64,000 nt of DNA from Planktosalinus sp963975935 (GTDB lineage: Bacteria; Bacteroidota; Bacteroidia; Flavobacteriales; Flavobacteriaceae). This document shows, piece after piece, positions 16,318 to 24,492 of the stretch (positions are counted from its first letter, which is position 1; the number at the start of each line of letters is the position of its first letter). Below the pieces are notes generated by a model. That model ran no database searches. It worked only from the letters and a program-made list of their open reading frames with translations, and was not told the DNA's origin. A program made the translations under genes and the position numbers. The stretch covers positions 434,001-498,000 of the forward strand of contig CAXBIQ010000001.1 in the NCBI GenBank assembly GCA_963975935.1, given 5' to 3'.

Positions 16318-16372
16318 CGAAAAATTTAATTGCTTTTGATTTTATCGTAAATTGCACCCTTAAAAAACATTC

Positions 16373-16804
16373 ATGAAGAAAATTGTTTTCTTATTTCTTA
16401 TGCTCTCCATCTTCTCGTGTAAAGAAGATGATAATATAAACAGAAATAATCCATTTTTAATTGACCCTCTTGTAAATCTACAACTGGACCTGAGCTTGCC
16501 ACAATATAACCTCCTTAATTTCCCCGGAAACAGTATTATAATAAATACACAAGGCATTAAAGGCATCGTGGTTTATAATGTTGACAACAGTCAGTATGTG
16601 GCTCTTGAATTAAGTGATCCCAACCATGCTCCAAACGACTGTTCCAAAATGACAATTGGCGGAATTGAAGCAAGCTGCCCGTGTACTCAAGATAGTAATA
16701 CATACAACATCATTACCGGTCAGCATCTGTCAGACCCTAATTTGTATCCCATGCAACGATACAATGCACAGCGAAATGGCAGTGTTGTAACAATCACAAA
16801 TTAA
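16373..16804 (+). CDS. Small lipoprotein, unknown (degenerate Rieske-like pattern)
   Basis: 143 aa. MKKIVFLFLMLSIFSCKEDD gives a clear lipobox with Cys at 16. The mature part has a beta-rich pattern: GNSIIINTQGIKGIVVYN, then a Cys-containing stretch (NDCSKMTIGGIEASCPCTQD) and a closing G..YPMQRYNA segment. The order resembles the Rieske-fold lipoproteins common in Flavobacteriaceae, but the CxH...CxxH cluster ligands are not intact, so an iron-sulfur centre is unlikely. Function unknown. It is transcribed alone and ends at a strong terminator. Confidence 0.75.
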   Translation: MKKIVFLFLMLSIFSCKEDDNINRNNPFLIDPLVNLQLDLSLPQYNLLNFPGNSIIINTQGIKGIVVYNVDNSQYVALELSDPNHAPNDCSKMTIGGIEASCPCTQDSNTYNIITGQHLSDPNLYPMQRYNAQRNGSVVTITN

Positions 16805-16835
16805 TTTTAAAAGAATTTATAATTTTTGTTATGGT

Positions 16836-16867
16836 AACCTTCCCGATTTTTATCGGGAAGGTTTTTT
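16836..16867 (+). terminator. Rho-independent terminator
   Basis: AACCTTCCCGAT-TTTT-ATCGGGAAGGTT, a 12-bp perfect stem followed by TTTT, after the small lipoprotein gene. Confidence 0.85.
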
Positions 16868-16893
16868 AATGCAATCTGGGTCATGTGTTCTGT

Positions 16894-19128
16894 TTAAAAC
16901 TTCAACGTCACACCGGCCATAACGTGTATACCCGCCTGCGGGTAATAGCCGGCACCTTCAATTGTGGTGATGGTTCCCGGGTCTGAGAAATCATCATCAT
17001 AAGTAAAAAAGTAACCGTTTGACACATACTTTACATCAAAGATGTTGTTGACCATACCATTGAGTAAAATAGATGAGAAAACCGGAATATCATTTATTTC
17101 ATAAACGATGTTGAGGTCGTTGATAAAAAAGGAATCCAGTTTTGAAGCCTCGCTATCAATATTACCCATATACTGTTCACCCACAAATTTTGACAACCAG
17201 TTTATCTGAAAGTTTTGAATGGGTTGATAAATTAGCATACTGTTTGCCACCACACTTGGTGAAAACGATATGTTAGTTGTTCCCAGGTTAACCAGTTCCC
17301 CATCAATGGAGGCTACAAAATCCTGGTTTTTGTTTTGGCTTAAAGCTACATTGGGCATCCAGCGCAGTTGGGTGGTCAGTCGGATATCTGCATCCACTTC
17401 AATACCTAAACGATAGCTTTCACCACTGGTTGTGCGCAAGGGTGCTCCCACATCATTCAACTCTCCTGAAAGCACCAATTGGTCTTTGTAATTCATAAAA
17501 AACAAATTGGTGTTTACCTTTACTTTTTCAGAAGCAAATCGCCAACCCAACTCAAAATCGTCGAGTTTTTCCGGGGTATTGATGCCTTCTTCAAAATCAT
17601 TTCTAGTGGGTTCACGGTGAGCCCTTCCGTAAGAGAGATAGAACTGGTTAGCCGGGTTAAGTTGGTAGCTCAATCCCGCTTTTGGGTTGAAGAAGCTAAA
17701 ACTTTCATCCACATCAATGGAAACGATATCTGAAGTGACACCTCCGGTTTTATAGTTGATAAAACGTCCTTGCAAATCACCATACGCCTGCCATTGGTCG
17801 TTTATTTTGTAAGTGGCTTTTGAAAAAATGGTAAATTCATTTTTTGTTGCGTCACTGAAGTAATACCGGTCTCTGATTTCAGATCCGGCAGCATATTGTG
17901 CCCAAATGATTTCCCCAAAATGATCCCCTTCATATAAGCTGTAAAACACACCTGAAGTGATCTCGAGATTATCTTTCTTATAGGTGGCATTGGCATTGAT
18001 GACATAATAATCATTGTCCAGCCATCGACGGCGGATGAGGTCCATTTCATCAACAAGTTCGCCCTCCACTTCAAGGGGTTCAAGACCATAGGTGTCAAAA
18101 GAGTCATCTTCTCGATATTGCTCAAAAAAGCCTCTGCCATAGGTGTAGTTTAAACCTAAATTAGTTGACCAGTAATTATTCCAGCGTTGATTCCAGTGCA
18201 ATTGGTAGTGGTCTTGTTTGTAGTCATCCACTTCGTTGTCGTAAAATTTCATATTGCCGTTAGCATCAAAATACATCCCGGCAGGATTAAATGTTCTGTC
18301 TTCTTCCAGGGTTTCGGCATCTATGCCAAACCAACTTTGATAAGTCACCTCGTGTCCGCCAAAGCTTATGGCTTTAATTAGCGTGTTATCACCTAAATAA
18401 GAACCTTGCAGAAAATAGGATTTTAAATCTGATGAGGCCCTGTCAATGTAACCGTCTGATGCAATAGCAGAGAGCCTTCCGGCGAATTCAACTTTGTCCT
18501 GAAGCAATCCTGTTGTGAACTTCAGGTTGTGCCTGCGGGTGTTGAAGCTTCCAAAACTGTTTGAAATCTCGGCGCCCGCTTCTTTAGAAACGGCATCGGT
18601 CAGAAGGTTTAAACTTGCACCAAAGGCTCCGGAGCCGTTAGTTGATGTTCCCACACCACGCTGCAACTGAAGGTTTTCAATAGAGGAAGCAAAGTCGGGT
18701 AAGTTCACCCAAAAGGTTCCCTGACTTTCAGAATCGTTAAAAGGGATTCCGTTAAGGGTTACATTTACGCGTGAAGCGTCACTACCGCGCACACGGATGT
18801 ATGTATATCCCACACCGGCACCGGCATCTGAGGTGCTTACCACAGATGGTAAATAATTCAGTAAAATGGGGATGTCCTGACCTAAGTTGCGTTTTTCAAG
18901 TTCCTCTTTACTCACATTGCTATGTGTAATGGGGGAATCTGCGTCAACCCTGACGGACCTTACCAATACTTCATCGAGCATTTCGGGCTCTTTGATGGTG
19001 TCATTTTCCTGTTGTGCTAAGAGTGGGCTAACAGTTAAAAAAGTTAAACAAATAATTAAAAAGGAATTCCTGAAGGAATTTTGAAAATGAGGTTCTCGCT
19101 TTCGCAAGAATGTGAATAAAGTTTTCAT
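16894..19128 (-). CDS. TonB-dependent outer membrane receptor, TPP-riboswitch controlled
   Basis: 744 aa. After a signal peptide (about 1-38), the plug domain starts at LDEVLVRSVRVDADSPITHSNVSKEEL and contains GVGYTYIRVRG and TLNGIPFND. The beta-barrel follows and ends in an aromatic-terminated strand (AGVTLKF). There is no carboxypeptidase-like N-terminal extension. A TPP riboswitch sits in its leader (19267-19424), so the likely ligand is thiamine or a thiamine derivative. Thiamin-regulated outer-membrane receptors are an established Bacteroidota theme (Omr1 type). The thiamine-binding protein and PnuC-type transporter upstream on the same strand support this. Confidence 0.92.
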   Translation of the reverse strand: MKTLFTFLRKREPHFQNSFRNSFLIICLTFLTVSPLLAQQENDTIKEPEMLDEVLVRSVRVDADSPITHSNVSKEELEKRNLGQDIPILLNYLPSVVSTSDAGAGVGYTYIRVRGSDASRVNVTLNGIPFNDSESQGTFWVNLPDFASSIENLQLQRGVGTSTNGSGAFGASLNLLTDAVSKEAGAEISNSFGSFNTRRHNLKFTTGLLQDKVEFAGRLSAIASDGYIDRASSDLKSYFLQGSYLGDNTLIKAISFGGHEVTYQSWFGIDAETLEEDRTFNPAGMYFDANGNMKFYDNEVDDYKQDHYQLHWNQRWNNYWSTNLGLNYTYGRGFFEQYREDDSFDTYGLEPLEVEGELVDEMDLIRRRWLDNDYYVINANATYKKDNLEITSGVFYSLYEGDHFGEIIWAQYAAGSEIRDRYYFSDATKNEFTIFSKATYKINDQWQAYGDLQGRFINYKTGGVTSDIVSIDVDESFSFFNPKAGLSYQLNPANQFYLSYGRAHREPTRNDFEEGINTPEKLDDFELGWRFASEKVKVNTNLFFMNYKDQLVLSGELNDVGAPLRTTSGESYRLGIEVDADIRLTTQLRWMPNVALSQNKNQDFVASIDGELVNLGTTNISFSPSVVANSMLIYQPIQNFQINWLSKFVGEQYMGNIDSEASKLDSFFINDLNIVYEINDIPVFSSILLNGMVNNIFDVKYVSNGYFFTYDDDFSDPGTITTIEGAGYYPQAGIHVMAGVTLKF

Positions 19129-19198
19129 TCGTAAAAAAATGTATTACGAATAAAAGGGGCGATTATTCTTTGTTATTAATTGATTAAAAAAAGTGCAT

Positions 19199-19244
19199 AA
19201 AAAAACCCTAAATAAATCGCTCGAGCCGAATTATAAAGGGGGTT
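19199..19244 (-). terminator. Possible terminator in the riboswitch expression platform
   Basis: On the minus strand AACCC ... GGGTT, with an internal GCTCGAGC palindrome, is followed by TTTTTTT. It lies between the TPP aptamer and the receptor start. It could act as a conditional terminator. The stem is short for its loop, so this is tentative. Confidence 0.4.
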
Positions 19245-19266
19245 CATACACAGTTGAAGCACTTTG

Positions 19267-19424
19267 CTCCTGTCCCTTGGCAGCATTACCCGCCCAGGTT
19301 CATTGGGTATAATCTCAGCCGATTTTGTGAATGGTTATTAGTTAATGGCTCTTGGTTAACAGTTGTATATTAACTCATCTCTCACCACTAAAAACTCACC
19401 ACCACATCAGCACCCCTTTGAGAT
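19267..19424 (-). ncRNA. TPP riboswitch (THI element)
   Basis: On the minus strand the conserved TPP aptamer blocks occur in order: AAAGGGGTGCT, then a long P3 insertion of about 85 nt, GGCTGAGATTATACCC, TGAACCTG, and GGGTAATGC ... AAGGGA. A short P1 (CTC/GAG) closes it. It binds thiamine pyrophosphate and, when bound, lowers expression of the downstream gene; here that is the TonB receptor 140 bp away. Riboswitch control from the 5' leader is a family fact; the closing-stem boundaries are my estimate. Confidence 0.9.
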
Positions 19425-19428
19425 GGGA

Positions 19429-19436
19429 CAAATTTA
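19429..19436 (-). promoter_or_regulatory. Putative -7 element for the riboswitch transcript
   Basis: TAAATTTG on the minus strand matches TAnnTTTG and would start transcription right at the 5' edge of the TPP aptamer. No clear -33 TTTG is visible at the expected spacing. Confidence 0.45.
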
Positions 19437-19443
19437 AATATTA

Positions 19444-19848
19444 TTAATTGATTTTTGGTGGTTTTCTGTTGGCTTTTTTAAGTGCTTTTTCTTTCTTGGA
19501 TTTCAGGCGTTTTTCAATCGCGTTTTTTGAAGGTTTTGTTTTCTTCCTGGGCTTTTTGACCTTGAGGCTTTCTTTGATAAGGTTCAAGAAACGCTCAATG
19601 ACCAGGGCTTTGTTTTTATGCTGACTGCGGCTTTCGCTTGAGCTTAATTGAAGAACACCTTCTTTTGTGAGCCGGGAGCTTAATTTTTCTAAAAGACGCT
19701 CTCTTTCGGTCTCGTTAAGCCCTTGCGAATTTGGAATATCAAAACTTAACTCAATTTGTGAAGAAACTTTATTAACATGTTGCCCACCGGCACCACTGCT
19801 TCGGGTGGCTTTGAATGTGAGTTCGTTTAAGACGATATCTGTTTGCAT
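19444..19848 (-). CDS. arfB: Alternative ribosome-rescue peptidyl-tRNA hydrolase ArfB
   Basis: 134 aa. The GGQ loop is intact (RSSGAGGQHVNKVSS at about 16-30), in a release-factor-like domain. The C-terminal tail is very Lys/Arg-rich, as needed to enter the empty mRNA channel of stalled ribosomes (ArfB/YaeJ type). It releases nascent chains from non-stop complexes. It is the last gene of a long same-strand run, starting 2 bp after the DUF4301 stop. Confidence 0.93.
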   Translation of the reverse strand: MQTDIVLNELTFKATRSSGAGGQHVNKVSSQIELSFDIPNSQGLNETERERLLEKLSSRLTKEGVLQLSSSESRSQHKNKALVIERFLNLIKESLKVKKPRKKTKPSKNAIEKRLKSKKEKALKKANRKPPKIN

Positions 19849-19850
19849 GA

Positions 19851-21386
19851 TTAAACGGCCTGATGGTTTTCATTTAATAAATCATTCACCGTTTTTACGG
19901 GATTGAAAGTACTTAAAGGAACTTCCACAAAAATTGTGTTCCAGTGTGCCATCGCACCATTCCATAATCCGGGTAATTCCAGAGCTTTTATCGTTTTACC
20001 CTGAAAACTTTTTTGGGTGATAAAACCGGCATCGGGGTTTATAAATTGACTTAAATCAAACTTTTCACCTTTGTAGTCTTTAATCCCGCAAACAATATCC
20101 ACCGGATTAAAATGGGTTGCTTCTTTTACAATATTCATTTGGTGACTGTCAGTAGTATTAATTTGCGACAGTTCCACAATTTGTAATGAAATGTGACCCT
20201 CTTTATCCTTAACCCAAAACGGCCCTCCACCGGGAGCACCGGTGTTTTGTACCATACCGCAGAGCCTTATAGGTCTGTTTAAAATTTTTCCGGCGTCCTC
20301 CAGGGTGTCGGGCAACGACTTACAGTTTAATGATGATACCAGAAATCCCCTGATGTCTTTCAGGAGTGCTTCATCATTACCATTTTTATCTATAGCTTTT
20401 AAAAACTGAAAGCTTTTGCTTTGAACCTCAAGGAGCTTTCCGGCAAGTATTTTTTTAAACTGGGAGATATCCTCAACGTTTTCTTCCGGAACGACATTGT
20501 CGATATTTTTAATGAATATTATATCTGCTTCTATATCGTTGAGGTTTTCAATCAAAGCTCCGTGGCCTGCCGGGCGAAAATGAAGTTTTTTTTCAACATC
20601 CCTGAAAGGCTTGTTTTTTAAGGTCACGGCAATGGTATCTGTACTTTTGTTTTGAAAGGAGTATGAAATATGATAGGTGCATTTTGTTTTGCGTTCCACT
20701 CTTTTCTGGATGCGGTTGAATTCTTTTTTAAATTTTTCAACGTGTTCTTCTGAAAATGTGAAGTGTATATAGCACTGTCCTTTAGAAGCTGCATAAAAAC
20801 CGCCTTCCAGTAATTGTTCTTCAAAAGCGGTTGCTATGTTTTTGGCATATCTGTGAAAAGGAACAAGCCCTTTTGGCAAGTTGCTGTAGCTCAACCCGTC
20901 TTCTTCCAGTAAGGTTTTTACCAGTAAATGGGTGCGCTTGCCTTTTGTGTAAAATTTATAATCAGGGTAGAGGGCTCTTATTTTTTTCCTTAAAACTTTA
21001 ATGAAGGGAAAATGGGTAAGACCTTTTAAAAACTTTTGCATCTCTTCTGAGGAATTTTCTTTGAGATACTTATTGAGCTTTTGTTCTTCCGGATTATAAT
21101 TATCAACAAAGAAGTGTAAGTCTTTGAACATTCGGGTAGCAGCTCCTGAAGCCGGAACAAATTTTACAATCACAAGCCGCTCTTTCTTTTTTTCAAATAA
21201 CTGAATGTATTGTTCTTCTTCAGCTGTATTTAAAACCTCAATACCGTTATTGTGTTTTGCAGCGCTTATAATTTCTGTGTGCAAAAAACCGCGCTCAAAA
21301 TTTTCAAGATCCTGTTCCGCCTTTTTGAGGGTGAGTCCGTGGTTTTCTATTTGTTCTATTTCTTTTTTAGTAAACTTCATGGGCAT
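19851..21386 (-). CDS. DUF4301 family protein
   Basis: 511 aa, soluble, full length for DUF4301. N-terminal helical region, then VKFVPASGAATRMFKDL (about 76-92) with a nucleotide-sugar pyrophosphorylase-like glycine/arginine pattern, PVFH-type and RPAGHGALIENLN segments (the latter near 270-285), and NTGAPGGGPFWV. The ASGAATRM and GHGAL segments recall UDP-sugar pyrophosphorylases, so a nucleotidyltransferase-like fold is plausible, but the family has no assigned reaction. Overlaps the NadR-like gene by 20 bp and abuts arfB; part of the long operon. Confidence 0.85.
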   Translation of the reverse strand: MPMKFTKKEIEQIENHGLTLKKAEQDLENFERGFLHTEIISAAKHNNGIEVLNTAEEEQYIQLFEKKKERLVIVKFVPASGAATRMFKDLHFFVDNYNPEEQKLNKYLKENSSEEMQKFLKGLTHFPFIKVLRKKIRALYPDYKFYTKGKRTHLLVKTLLEEDGLSYSNLPKGLVPFHRYAKNIATAFEEQLLEGGFYAASKGQCYIHFTFSEEHVEKFKKEFNRIQKRVERKTKCTYHISYSFQNKSTDTIAVTLKNKPFRDVEKKLHFRPAGHGALIENLNDIEADIIFIKNIDNVVPEENVEDISQFKKILAGKLLEVQSKSFQFLKAIDKNGNDEALLKDIRGFLVSSLNCKSLPDTLEDAGKILNRPIRLCGMVQNTGAPGGGPFWVKDKEGHISLQIVELSQINTTDSHQMNIVKEATHFNPVDIVCGIKDYKGEKFDLSQFINPDAGFITQKSFQGKTIKALELPGLWNGAMAHWNTIFVEVPLSTFNPVKTVNDLLNENHQAV

Positions 21387-21954
21387 TTTTCAATAAAGTG
21401 TCGACAGCTTTAATGGCTTTTTGAAACCTATCTGTATAACCTCCGCTTATGACAATGTAGGGTTTATCGTTTTGTTTTAACTCTTGTTCAAAAAGTTTAA
21501 AAAGTTCTTCACGGTGTTCCGGTCTGTCCCGCAAATCGTCTGGCACCCAGGGGACATCAACATCGAGCAATAAATACAAGTCGTAGTGATCTGTTTTTAC
21601 CTGCCTTTTAATTTCTTCAGGGCAATATCCGTCATAATAAAATTCTGAATATACTTTGAGCTGTAAAAGATTTGTATCACAAAATACCACTTTATGTGCA
21701 TTTTGAATAGCTTTTCTTTCTGCTTCCAGCTGGCCTTTTGCAATGGGTAAAAGATCTTCCGGCGTGCAAATTTCTTGCTTGTCATCCCATTTTTTTTGCA
21801 GGTATTCCCGCATATATTCAGGAGCCCACGTAGTTTGGTAATGTTTTGCAAGATCTGATGACAGCATAGTTTTTCCGGTAGATTCCGGACCAAACAATAC
21901 TATTTTCAGGGGTTTGTCAGTTTTTGAGTGTGGGTGTTGATGATTTTTCTCCAT
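21367..21954 (-). CDS. NadR-like ATP-binding kinase
   Basis: 195 aa. P-loop GPESTGKTML at about 22-31, followed by WAPEYMREYL, then CDTNLLQLKVYSEF and LLLDVDVPWVPDDLRDR. These match the ribosylnicotinamide-kinase domain of NadR without its HTH or adenylyltransferase parts. Next to a PnuC-type transporter such a kinase would trap imported nicotinamide riboside by phosphorylation. The thiamine context (thiamine-binding protein two genes upstream, TPP-controlled receptor downstream) allows an alternative, phosphorylation of thiamine. The sequence does not decide. Overlaps the transporter gene by 49 bp, so the two are tightly coupled. Confidence 0.8.
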   Translation of the reverse strand: MEKNHQHPHSKTDKPLKIVLFGPESTGKTMLSSDLAKHYQTTWAPEYMREYLQKKWDDKQEICTPEDLLPIAKGQLEAERKAIQNAHKVVFCDTNLLQLKVYSEFYYDGYCPEEIKRQVKTDHYDLYLLLDVDVPWVPDDLRDRPEHREELFKLFEQELKQNDKPYIVISGGYTDRFQKAIKAVDTLLKNAHEVY

Positions 21955-22547
21955 TCCAGATATCCGTAAACAGCAATGATTGTAAAAATAAAATATTGTA
22001 ATGATGTAAAGGTATAACCTTTATATAAATATAGGGGTACAGAAATGAGGTCTCCTATAATCCAAAATATCCAGTTTTCAATTTTCCTTTTGGCCATAAG
22101 CCACATCCCCACAAAAAAGATTGCTGTGGTTAGGGTGTCAACATATGCTACCCAATCGTTCCATCTGTCAAACCATTGATAAACAGCGAAGACAAATGCA
22201 ATTGCAAGTAGAAAAATGATTACTACTGTTTTTTTCTCTTTGCTTGTGGTTCTGGTAATGGGTGTAAGATTTGTGGAATCAACCTTTCGGGTCCATACAT
22301 GCCACCCGTATATGCTCATCATAAAATAATATGCATTGATGAGCATGTCCCCTATGAGGCCCCATGTGTACAATAAATAAACGAAGATTATGGTACTTAA
22401 TATGCCCGTGGGAAAAACAAGGATGTTGTTTTTTTTGGCAAACCAAACGGAAACCAACCCAAAAAGAACAGCGATTATTTCAAGAACAATGTGTAGTGTT
22501 GAATAACCACTATATTGACCAAAAAGCCAATCAAAAATGAGGTTCAT
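21906..22547 (-). CDS. PnuC/PnuT-type vitamin transporter
   Basis: 213-aa polytopic inner-membrane protein (about 7-8 short helices). It shows the PnuC pattern: LYTWGLIGDMLINAYYFMMSIYGWHVW, WNDWVAYVDTLTTAIFFVG, and IENWIFWIIGDLISVPLYLYKG. PnuC proteins import nicotinamide riboside by facilitated diffusion, with metabolic trapping by a kinase; PnuT members carry thiamine. The neighbours here include a thiamine-binding protein (17-bp overlap upstream) and a NadR-like kinase (49-bp overlap downstream), so both substrates are possible. I lean to thiamine because of the TPP riboswitch nearby. Confidence 0.85.
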   Translation of the reverse strand: MNLIFDWLFGQYSGYSTLHIVLEIIAVLFGLVSVWFAKKNNILVFPTGILSTIIFVYLLYTWGLIGDMLINAYYFMMSIYGWHVWTRKVDSTNLTPITRTTSKEKKTVVIIFLLAIAFVFAVYQWFDRWNDWVAYVDTLTTAIFFVGMWLMAKRKIENWIFWIIGDLISVPLYLYKGYTFTSLQYFIFTIIAVYGYLEWRKIINTHTQKLTNP

Positions 22548-22791
22548 AGTCGCTTCGGTTTGATTTTACAATTTTAATGTAAAGCACACCACGCTCCACA
22601 GCTTCCAGGGCAATTTTGATTTCTTCCTGCAGAAGTTGCATCACATCATTATAGTCACCATAAATTTGTGTGCTCAAAGGATTTTCCAAAACCTTAAAGC
22701 CTGAATTGCGCAATTTTTTTATAAAATCGATGATGGGTTGCTCATAAGCATCCTGAAGGGGTGAAAGTGTTAATTCTACTGAAATATCCAT
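22531..22791 (-). CDS. Thiamine-binding protein, MTH1187/YqgV family
   Basis: 86 aa, the usual size of this small ferredoxin-like fold family. It starts MDISVELTLSPLQDAYEQPI and contains the NPLSTQIYGDYNDVM and VERGVLYIKIVKS segments. Members bind thiamine and tend to lie beside thiamine uptake or synthesis genes. It overlaps the PnuC-type gene start by 17 bp, which ties the pair together. It follows a carboxypeptidase-regulatory-like gene after 12 bp. Confidence 0.8.
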   Translation of the reverse strand: MDISVELTLSPLQDAYEQPIIDFIKKLRNSGFKVLENPLSTQIYGDYNDVMQLLQEEIKIALEAVERGVLYIKIVKSNRSDYEPHF

Positions 22792-22803
22792 AGTTTTTTC
22801 TTT

Positions 22804-23775
22804 TTAATCTTCATAAACACGCAGTTCAGCACCCATGCCATAATTGTTATATCCTTTGCGTAACAAAACTGAGTTTGGGTTATAATTAAAATCAAATACC
22901 TGCCACTTTTTGTTGTTGAAAAAAATGCGGCGCACAAAGGTTTGCTGTCCGCGGATTTGATTTGTAAGCGGTAATAAGGGCCTGAAAGAAACTGCTATTT
23001 TCTCAAGACCTCTACGCGTTTTATATTCGTTATAAGTTTTGGTTTGAATGAGATTGCCTGAAGCATCTGTAGGACCTAAAACCTGAATCGAAACAAACAT
23101 ACCATTTTCAGGGATGAAAATATTATTTGCGGAAATATCGAGTTCAAAAATCTCTTTTTCCTCTTTTTCGGTAATGACAAACACAATGTTGCCATATGAA
23201 ATTTCACTGCCGGGTTTTCCGTTTTCATTTTCATAAAACTTCACCCGCATCAGAGTCGAAAATTTCCTTACAGAAATATTCTTACCTGACACCGCTTCCT
23301 TTACATTTATAGGTAACCGTAAAGTAGCTAGTTGCGTGGGTTTTGCTTCTTGTTTTCGAAACAAAACCGCAATTTCACTTTCTACCGTTTGCAACCAGGA
23401 GTTGTGGTAGTCGTTATGGGAAACAGGTTTGGTTTCACGGGTTTTGAACTTTCCTTTTCGGGCAGTGGTAATAACCACTTCCTTTAACTGGTCTATTTCT
23501 TGTTGCATTGCATAAGCCGGTTCCAATTCAGTGGTGACCAGTTTGAGGTCGGCATAACCAAGGGCAGAAACAAAAAGTGTATCTACATCAGGATATCTTT
23601 TCTTCTGGAACAAAAATTCCCCGTCAGCATTTGCAAAAGCCCCCAGGCCGTCACCAAAAGAAACAGTTGCGAAAGAAACCGGTTCATTGGTTTCTGCATC
23701 ATAAAAACGAATGGTTTGACCCATCGCCGTGAAATTGTAAATGAGGAATATTAAAATAATTATAACGTGCTTCAT
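22804..23775 (-). CDS. Exported protein with carboxypeptidase-regulatory-like domain
   Basis: 323 aa. A signal peptide (about 1-19, ending AMGQ) is followed by a CarboxypepD_reg-like beta sandwich: TIRFYDAETNEPVSFATVSF, GAFANADGEFLFQK, and LFVSALGYADLKL. The rest (about 105-320) is a beta-rich region of unknown fold, conserved in Flavobacteriaceae. No TonB plug or barrel follows, so it is not a receptor. Probably periplasmic or surface-attached. Its start overlaps the stop of the PcrB gene by 4 bp, so it belongs to the same operon. Confidence 0.75.
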   Translation of the reverse strand: MKHVIIILIFLIYNFTAMGQTIRFYDAETNEPVSFATVSFGDGLGAFANADGEFLFQKKRYPDVDTLFVSALGYADLKLVTTELEPAYAMQQEIDQLKEVVITTARKGKFKTRETKPVSHNDYHNSWLQTVESEIAVLFRKQEAKPTQLATLRLPINVKEAVSGKNISVRKFSTLMRVKFYENENGKPGSEISYGNIVFVITEKEEKEIFELDISANNIFIPENGMFVSIQVLGPTDASGNLIQTKTYNEYKTRRGLEKIAVSFRPLLPLTNQIRGQQTFVRRIFFNNKKWQVFDFNYNPNSVLLRKGYNNYGMGAELRVYED

Positions 23776-24482
23776 AATTCTCCTTTATAGTTATTATCTT
23801 CAAAAGCAGTGCCAATAACAGCCATTGTTGCACCACATTGATATACCTGATCCAGCGCTTGTTTTGATTTTATGCCACCACCCACGATGAGAGGAACTTC
23901 AAGTTCTTTGCTTACGTTTGTGATAATTTTATCATTAACTCTCTTAAGTGCCCCGCTGCCTGCCTCAAGATAAATCAATTTTTTTCCCGAGTATTGACCG
24001 GCAAGGGCTGTCTCTGTAATTTTTGTGATGTCCTTTGGGTCCATGGGTCGGGTTTTGCTGATTCTTTCAACGGCACTTTCTTTTCCCCCGTCAATGAGGA
24101 TATAGCCGGTGGGGATAATTTCAAGATTGCTGTTTCTCAGTTTTTCTACCGCTTTTCTCTGTTGGCCGATTAAGTATTCCGGATTGTCACCGGACAGCAG
24201 GCTTAAAAATAAAATGCCGTCAGCTATTTGGGTGATTTGCGATACATCCCCCGGGAAGAGTATCACAGGCAAGGAACTGTTGTTTTTCAAAACCTCGACT
24301 GTTTTTTGAGTTTCTAATTCTGTTCCGGTGCTTCCGCCTACAAATAAGTGTGTGGTTTGAGCAGGGAGATTTTCTAAAAATTGTGCCGCATTAGCTACAT
24401 TGAACTTTTCAGGGTCAATTAAAACCGCCAATAATTTTTGGTTGCTTTTATATGCGTTTTCTATTTGAGAGAGTAACTTCAA
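23772..24482 (-). CDS. Geranylgeranylglyceryl/heptaprenylglyceryl phosphate synthase (PcrB family)
   Basis: 236 aa, TIM barrel. Family marks: LAVLIDPEKF at the N-terminus, FVGGSTGTELE (phosphate binding), FPGDVSQI, LEAGSGALKRV, and PLIVGGGIKSKQAL plus ATMAVIGTAFE near the end. These enzymes join a polyprenyl diphosphate to sn-glycerol-1-phosphate, the first step of archaeal-type ether lipids. Flavobacterial members are known as GGGP-synthase homologues; chain length and cellular purpose here cannot be read. It follows the PPTase gene after 10 bp. Confidence 0.9.
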   Translation of the reverse strand: MKLLSQIENAYKSNQKLLAVLIDPEKFNVANAAQFLENLPAQTTHLFVGGSTGTELETQKTVEVLKNNSSLPVILFPGDVSQITQIADGILFLSLLSGDNPEYLIGQQRKAVEKLRNSNLEIIPTGYILIDGGKESAVERISKTRPMDPKDITKITETALAGQYSGKKLIYLEAGSGALKRVNDKIITNVSKELEVPLIVGGGIKSKQALDQVYQCGATMAVIGTAFEDNNYKGEL

Positions 24483-24492
24483 AAACTATTTT

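Noticed and set aside
16212..16372. Riboswitch or leader RNA upstream of greA
   Set aside because: Two small GC hairpins are present, but they match no known aptamer core.
20421..20824. Small frames on either strand inside the DUF4301 gene
   Set aside because: Shadows of the 511-aa gene; no independent start context.
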